From NCBI GenBank assembly GCA_030836365.1, contig JAURQB010000156.1, positions 1 to 18,106 of the forward strand: 18,106 nucleotides of DNA, given 5' to 3'. The DNA is from Bdellovibrionota bacterium (GTDB lineage Bacteria; Bdellovibrionota; Bacteriovoracia; Bacteriovoracales; Bacteriovoracaceae). Below, in pieces: positions 14,553 through 18,106 of the stretch; position 1 is the first letter of the stretch, and each line of letters opens with the position of its first letter. Below the pieces are notes generated by a model, which worked only from the letters and a program-made list of their open reading frames with translations, did no database searches and was not told the origin of the DNA. The translations under genes were made by a program, and so were the position numbers.

Positions 14553-14972
14553 ATGTTGCCAGATAATCTTTATCTCGATCACATTGCTATTGCTGTTTCA
14601 GACCTAGACTCTCGAATAAAAGTTTATGAGGACCTTGGTTTTCGATTTTCAGAAGAGCGGGAGGTTGTTGAGTCTCAAAAAGTAGTAACTGCATTTGCTC
14701 ATGTGGATACGAATGCTCATTTAGAACTTTTAATGCCGTTAAATAATGAAGGACCAATACAAAAATTCATTGAAAAAAATGGAGAAGGAATTCATCACCT
14801 TTGCTTCAGTGTTGAGAACGTGGAGCAAAAAAGTGCAGAGCTTATTAGTAAGGGGTATCGATTAATTTATGACTCCCCTCAACCGGGTGCCAATAATTGC
14901 CTCGTTAATTTTCTCCACCCAAAGTCAACAGGTGGAGTGCTTATTGAAATTTCACAAAAAATGAAGGGATAA
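14553..14972 (+). CDS. mce: Methylmalonyl-CoA epimerase (VOC superfamily)
   Basis: This interconverts (R)- and (S)-methylmalonyl-CoA in propionate, odd-chain fat and branched amino acid catabolism. The 139-residue VOC protein has LDHIAIAV (metal ligand H10), HLELLMP (56-62), FIEKNGEGIHH (72-82), FLHPKSTGG and IEI (E132 as final ligand). The GEGIHH and HPKSTGG blocks are typical of this epimerase rather than glyoxalase I. The SD AGAGGAAA sits just before ATG 14553. The rhomboid-like gene starts two bases after its stop. Methylmalonyl-CoA mutase is not in the window. Confidence 0.9.
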   Translation: MLPDNLYLDHIAIAVSDLDSRIKVYEDLGFRFSEEREVVESQKVVTAFAHVDTNAHLELLMPLNNEGPIQKFIEKNGEGIHHLCFSVENVEQKSAELISKGYRLIYDSPQPGANNCLVNFLHPKSTGGVLIEISQKMKG

Positions 14973-14974
14973 AA

Positions 14975-15676
14975 ATGCGAATTGGTAATTCTCAAATGCA
15001 GCTACCCCCACTAACAAGAATTAATAAAACATTGATCATTGGGGTTGTTTCTTTATTCTTACTACACTCAATTATTAAGCTTGCCTCAGGCGCACATATC
15101 TCACAATTTCTATCACTTTCTGGGGGAATGTTTTTTTCCGGTCACATTTATCAATTATTAACGTATCCACTGATGGCAACAGGACTATTTGAAACAATCT
15201 TTGATTGCCTAATTTTTTGGTTTATTGGCAGTGAGCTGGAACTTCTTTGGGGATCAAATCGATATTTAAAATATATTCTTGTCTCCGCCATTCTTGGAGG
15301 GATATTGTTTCTTGGGGCAAGCTCACTTGCCGGCTACTGGAGTTTTTTGTCAGGGCCTGGCGGTATTTGTTACTCATTGCTTGTTGCCTACGCCATTTTA
15401 TTTCCCGATCGAACTCTTTTACTTTACCTATTCCCAGTTAAAGCGAAATGGTTTTGCTTGATTTTAGTGGGAATATTACTTTATCAGGGTGTTATCTCCC
15501 CAGGTGGTCTTAGTGCTCTTGGACACTTGGGGGCAATGGCCAGTGGTTTTGGTTATTTACTGTTTTTATCGAGAAAGTCGTTAAAACTTCCTCAATTTAA
15601 TAAAAAGAAAAAGAATAAAGCAGGCTTAAGAATTGTTAAAGATGATGATCAAAATGGACCTAAGTACTGGCAATAA
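14975..15676 (+). CDS. Rhomboid-family membrane protein without catalytic serine
   Basis: This 233-residue inner-membrane protein has about six hydrophobic helices. It has the rhomboid marks YQLLTYPLM (59-67), GSELELLWGSNRYL in loop 1, and GHLGAMASG with the conserved helix-6 His184. In active rhomboid proteases the helix-4 motif is GxSG; here it is G127-P128-G129-G130, so the serine nucleophile is Gly (codon GGC, one base from Ser AGC). It is thus predicted to be proteolytically dead, like iRhoms or derlins, and may bind membrane clients. The cytoplasmic tail after residue 200 is Lys-rich. It is co-transcribed with mce (2-base gap). Confidence 0.85.
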   Translation: MRIGNSQMQLPPLTRINKTLIIGVVSLFLLHSIIKLASGAHISQFLSLSGGMFFSGHIYQLLTYPLMATGLFETIFDCLIFWFIGSELELLWGSNRYLKYILVSAILGGILFLGASSLAGYWSFLSGPGGICYSLLVAYAILFPDRTLLLYLFPVKAKWFCLILVGILLYQGVISPGGLSALGHLGAMASGFGYLLFLSRKSLKLPQFNKKKKNKAGLRIVKDDDQNGPKYWQ

Positions 15677-15721
15677 TTAAGATTAATAAAAATAACTACT
15701 TCATCGAATGAGAATAATGAG

Positions 15722-15758
15722 GACTTTGCCTTCTGAGGTTCGATGTGGTAACAAAGTC
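15722..15758 (+). other. Inverted repeat upstream of the 60-residue gene
   Basis: GACTTTG (15722-15728) and CAAAGTC (15752-15758) form a perfect 7-bp inverted repeat with a 23-base loop. It ends 20 bases before the ATG of the small protein. It has no T-tract, so it is not a typical terminator; it could be a leader hairpin. Confidence 0.25.
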
Positions 15759-15778
15759 AATCAAATCAGGAGATTAGC

Positions 15779-15961
15779 ATGAGTTTAAGTGATGCATTAA
15801 AAGACAAAAAATTAGATGTTCGTTTAAGAGACAAGTTTCTCGCTCAAGGGCGTTTAACTGGTGATGAGCTTGGTTCGTACCAATCATCTTTGACTGATGA
15901 CGCTGACAAAATGACTGTTGTTGAAACAACAGAAAAAAAGTCAAACGAGTCTGAAGCTTAA
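15779..15961 (+). CDS. Small acidic protein of unknown function, 60 residues
   Basis: A strong AGGAG SD (15768-15772) lies 6 bases before ATG 15779, and the frame ends cleanly 6 bp before the convergent fliL stop. This supports a real gene. The N-terminal half is helical and charged (LKDKKLDVRLRDKFLAQGRL, then TGDEL). The C-terminal half is acidic, Ser/Thr-rich and probably disordered. There is no signal peptide, cysteine or known motif. Confidence 0.65.
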   Translation: MSLSDALKDKKLDVRLRDKFLAQGRLTGDELGSYQSSLTDDADKMTVVETTEKKSNESEA

Positions 15962-15967
15962 TTTAAA

Positions 15968-16438
15968 TTATTGTACGACAAATTTTGTATAAAAGATTTT
16001 ACTGATCAGTTGCTCGCTAACTGATTGGTGGAATCTTTTTTTTATTCGCTCTTCTAAAAGAATTTTCCCTGAAATCGAGTTTAATTCATCTGGTTCCATT
16101 TTTGAGACCACGTTAATAATAGTGTCTTTTAATATTGGAAGTGTTTTCTTTATTTTTATTTTTTGGTTTTCCCTGAAAGGAAACAAACTAATTTCGAGCT
16201 CTAGAAAACGAAGTCGAGAAGTATTCGACGGCAAGTTAACTAAAATTCTTTTGACGGGAATACCTTTTATTAGTTCTTTAGGCTTTGTTATGTCTGATAG
16301 CTTTTCTAAGTTTTCTTTTTCTTTTGGTAATGGTTTGGGCGCCATGTAAATGGTGTAGTAAAAAAATCCTGTAATGGCCAACGTCGCTACACTAAATGCA
16401 GATACAATTAGAACATCAATTTTTGCAACACCTTTCAT
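15968..16438 (-). CDS. fliL: Flagellar basal-body-associated protein FliL
   Basis: FliL is a single-pass inner-membrane protein around the flagellar stator that supports torque under load. This one has 156 residues: a short cytoplasmic N-terminus, a transmembrane helix at about 8-30, a Pro/Lys/Glu linker, and a periplasmic domain with the family pattern (ILVNLP, RFLELEISLF, a GK-x-LLEERIKKRF helix, and the terminal IFYTKFVVQ matching the usual VYFTEFVIQ ending). The SD GAGGTG is 5 bases before the ATG. It stands without fliM/fliN or motA/motB neighbours and is downstream of ald on the same strand, with its own candidate promoter. Confidence 0.85.
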   Translation of the reverse strand: MKGVAKIDVLIVSAFSVATLAITGFFYYTIYMAPKPLPKEKENLEKLSDITKPKELIKGIPVKRILVNLPSNTSRLRFLELEISLFPFRENQKIKIKKTLPILKDTIINVVSKMEPDELNSISGKILLEERIKKRFHQSVSEQLISKIFYTKFVVQ

Positions 16439-16460
16439 TGTTCACCTCAAATACCTAAAT

Positions 16461-16469
16461 ATTATAACA
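16461..16469 (-). promoter_or_regulatory. Extended -10 promoter for fliL
   Basis: On the minus strand TGTTATAAT is a perfect extended -10 (TGnTATAAT), 23 bases before the fliL ATG in the 55-bp ald-fliL gap. No good -35 was seen. Confidence 0.5.
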
Positions 16470-16493
16470 TGAACAAAAAATCTTGCTACCTGA

Positions 16494-17603
16494 TTAGCCT
16501 AAATTTAAAGGAGTGTATGGTAACTCTAGGTCTTGAGCAACTTGTTGGTAGACGAGTCCACCCTTATAAATGTTGATTCCTTTAAGGAGCTTATCGTCAG
16601 CTATGCATGATTTTTCTACACCATCTCTGGCCAGAACTCTCGCATAATGAAGAGTAACATTGGTTAGGGCGTAAGTTGATGTCCTGGCAACTGCTCCAGG
16701 CATATTGGCCACACAATAATGAACGACGCCATCAACTAAAAAGGTCGGGTTTTCATGAGTTGTCGGGCGACAAGTTTCAATACAACCACCTTGGTCAACT
16801 GCGATATCAACGACAACAGAGCCTGGTTCCATGAGAGCGATCATTTCTCTAGTGACGAGTTTCGGTGCTTTGGCACCCGGAATAAGAACGGCACCTATCA
16901 CCAGGTCCGATTCAATAACTGCCTGGTGAATATTATCAGGGTTTGAGTATAGCGTATTGAGACGATTTTCAAATAAGTCATCAAGCTCAGCAAGACGCTT
17001 TGTTGATACGTCTATCGCTGTTACATCTGCACCCATACCCATGGCAATCTTAATGGCGTTTGTACCAGCAATTCCACAGCCAATAACAGTTACTTTTGCT
17101 CGCTTAACACCGGGAACACCACCAAGGAGTACACCTTTTCCACCGTGTTCAATGGCCAGATAATTAGCCCCTACTTGAGTAGACATTTTTCCCGCAACTT
17201 CTGACATCGGAACGAGAAGTGGAAGGCTTCCATCAGGGTTTTGAATAGTCTCATAAGCAATGGCCGTACAACCAGACTCCATTAACCCGACTGTTTGATC
17301 ATAATCAGCGGCAAGGTGAAGGTAGGTATATAGAATATGCTCTGGCGTCAGCATTGCAATTTCTGATGCCTGAGGTTCTTTTACTTTAATGATTAATTTA
17401 GCTTCTCTGAAAATAGAAGAGGCGTCAGGTAGGATCTTTGCACCTGCTTCAATGTACTCTTCATTAGAAATTCCAATACCGCTACCTGCATTGTCTTCAA
17501 TAAAAACTTCATGTCCGTCCATAACAAGTTGCTTGACGCCACCAGGTACTAGACCAACTCGATTTTCTTTAATTTTAATTTCCTTAGGTACACCAATTTT
17601 CAT
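16494..17603 (-). CDS. ald: Alanine dehydrogenase
   Basis: This NAD-dependent enzyme reversibly deaminates L-alanine to pyruvate and ammonium, feeding amino acid carbon into central metabolism. It has 369 residues, full length. Canonical residues fall at the usual numbers: R15 (ENRVGL), K75 (KVKEP), H96 (YLHLAAD) and D270 (VDIAVD), plus the nucleotide loop GCGIAG (175-180) and NMPGAVARTST. The SD GGAG is 7-8 bases before the ATG. It lies 84 bp downstream of the metallo-beta-lactamase-fold gene on the same strand, with a duplicated AT-rich element in between. Confidence 0.97.
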   Translation of the reverse strand: MKIGVPKEIKIKENRVGLVPGGVKQLVMDGHEVFIEDNAGSGIGISNEEYIEAGAKILPDASSIFREAKLIIKVKEPQASEIAMLTPEHILYTYLHLAADYDQTVGLMESGCTAIAYETIQNPDGSLPLLVPMSEVAGKMSTQVGANYLAIEHGGKGVLLGGVPGVKRAKVTVIGCGIAGTNAIKIAMGMGADVTAIDVSTKRLAELDDLFENRLNTLYSNPDNIHQAVIESDLVIGAVLIPGAKAPKLVTREMIALMEPGSVVVDIAVDQGGCIETCRPTTHENPTFLVDGVVHYCVANMPGAVARTSTYALTNVTLHYARVLARDGVEKSCIADDKLLKGINIYKGGLVYQQVAQDLELPYTPLNLG

Positions 17604-17614
17604 GCGAAACTCCG

Positions 17615-17644
17615 ATATATTAGAAAGCGGTAATATATTAGAAA
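17615..17644 (-). repeat. Duplicated AT-rich element upstream of ald
   Basis: TTTCTAATATAT (minus-strand reading) occurs twice, at 17615-17626 and 17633-17644, identical over 12 bp with period 18. Each includes a TAATAT -10-like core. They could be two promoter -10 regions or paired binding sites for a regulator. Confidence 0.5.
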
Positions 17645-17687
17645 TTCACACTAAGGAAAAGAGGAAAAGGAGTTTTTTGGAAATTTT

Positions 17688-18106
17688 TTATACTTGAATT
17701 TTAAGCCCGTCAAAAGCGGGAGATACGGGGTAAGAGAACCGCTCGTTGGCCATCTTTTCTAACTCCGTGTGGAGAATATCATGATTCATGTGAATTAAGA
17801 CTCCTCTTTCTGGTCGAATCATTTCTAAGTATTGAAAACTTTTTTCAATGGTTAAATGACTGGGGTGATCTGCCGGTTGGAGGCAGTCAATAATAAGACA
17901 CTTAAGGTTTAAATCTCGGAGTTTTTGCACAGCATCCTCTGGTATTTCGTGGCAGTCGATGAGATATGCAAATTTCTCTTGAAATATTAGTCCTGTTGTT
18001 TTTCCTGTTCCGTGAGGAAGAAGCGCGATTTGAATATCCAATTTTGAGAATTGATCATTAAATGTGGATATATCGTATAAATTTAATAGAGGAAGTCCCC
18101 CACCTA
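17688..18106 (-). CDS. Metallo-beta-lactamase-fold hydrolase, C-terminal part (5' end outside window)
   Basis: The frame is open to the right edge, so about 139 C-terminal residues are visible and the N-terminal HxHxDH metal motif lies outside. A TTG at 18041 is only an internal Leu codon. The visible part fits the PhnP-like branch of the superfamily: AYLIDC, CLIIDCL, then HPSHLTIEKSFQYLE, RGVLIHMNHD and the typical SPAFDGLKI end. The late Asp and His residues are candidate metal ligands. The substrate is unknown; PhnP-type members cut cyclic phosphodiesters. It may share a transcript with ald. Confidence 0.8.
   Translation of the reverse strand, partial: GGGLPLLNLYDISTFNDQFSKLDIQIALLPHGTGKTTGLIFQEKFAYLIDCHEIPEDAVQKLRDLNLKCLIIDCLQPADHPSHLTIEKSFQYLEMIRPERGVLIHMNHDILHTELEKMANERFSYPVSPAFDGLKIQV

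Noticed and set aside
17688..18041. The metallo-hydrolase as a complete 117-residue gene starting at TTG 18041
   Set aside because: The frame stays open to the window edge with family-like residues, so the TTG is internal and the gene is cut by the window.

Overview
The window is AT-rich, densely packed Gram-negative chromosomal DNA. It has short intergenic gaps, many overlapping or abutting genes, several lipoprotein or signal-peptide genes of no recognised family, lipopolysaccharide heptose biosynthesis (hldD), Tat export (tatC) and two separate flagellar-type genes (a FliG C-terminal homologue and FliL). This mix resembles the Bdellovibrionota, in particular the low-GC Bacteriovoracales/Halobacteriovorax type of predator. 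That placement is an inference from gene content and protein style, not from a marker gene. No rRNA, tRNA, CRISPR array, insertion sequence or phage gene was seen.

Layout. 69-1583 (+): unrecognised lipoprotein. 1588-4302 (-): a tight operon read as D-2-hydroxyacid dehydrogenase, arginase-family ureohydrolase, then aat (leucyl/phenylalanyl-tRNA-protein transferase). 4429-5992 (+): map (methionine aminopeptidase) overlapping a BFD-like [2Fe-2S] protein. 5989-6576 (-): small exported protein. 6684-8912 (+): tatC, two micro-ORFs in a 29-bp tandem repeat, hldD, and a FliG C-terminal-domain protein, all coupled stop-to-start. 9107-9571 (+): DksA/TraR-family regulator behind a textbook sigma-54 promoter. 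9614-11578 (-): htpG, divergent from a single-domain asparaginase-like gene (11735-12271, +). 12461-14485 (+): cysteine-rich lipoprotein. 14553-15676 (+): methylmalonyl-CoA epimerase plus a rhomboid-fold protein lacking the catalytic serine. 15779-15961 (+): 60-residue protein. 15968-16438 (-): FliL. 16494-17603 (-): alanine dehydrogenase. 17688 to the window end (-): metallo-beta-lactamase-fold hydrolase, 5' end outside the window.

How the genes fit together. Most of the window is housekeeping: N-terminal protein processing and turnover (map, aat), chaperone (htpG), export (tatC), LPS core (hldD), amino acid and propionate metabolism (ald, mce, ureohydrolase). The parts worth a second look are: the duplicated translation-start module between tatC and hldD, which places three coupled starts in three frames; the sigma-54-controlled DksA-like gene with duplicated leader elements and a changed coiled-coil tip; the stand-alone FliG C-domain; the rhomboid pseudoprotease; and the knottin-like cysteine modules of the large lipoprotein.
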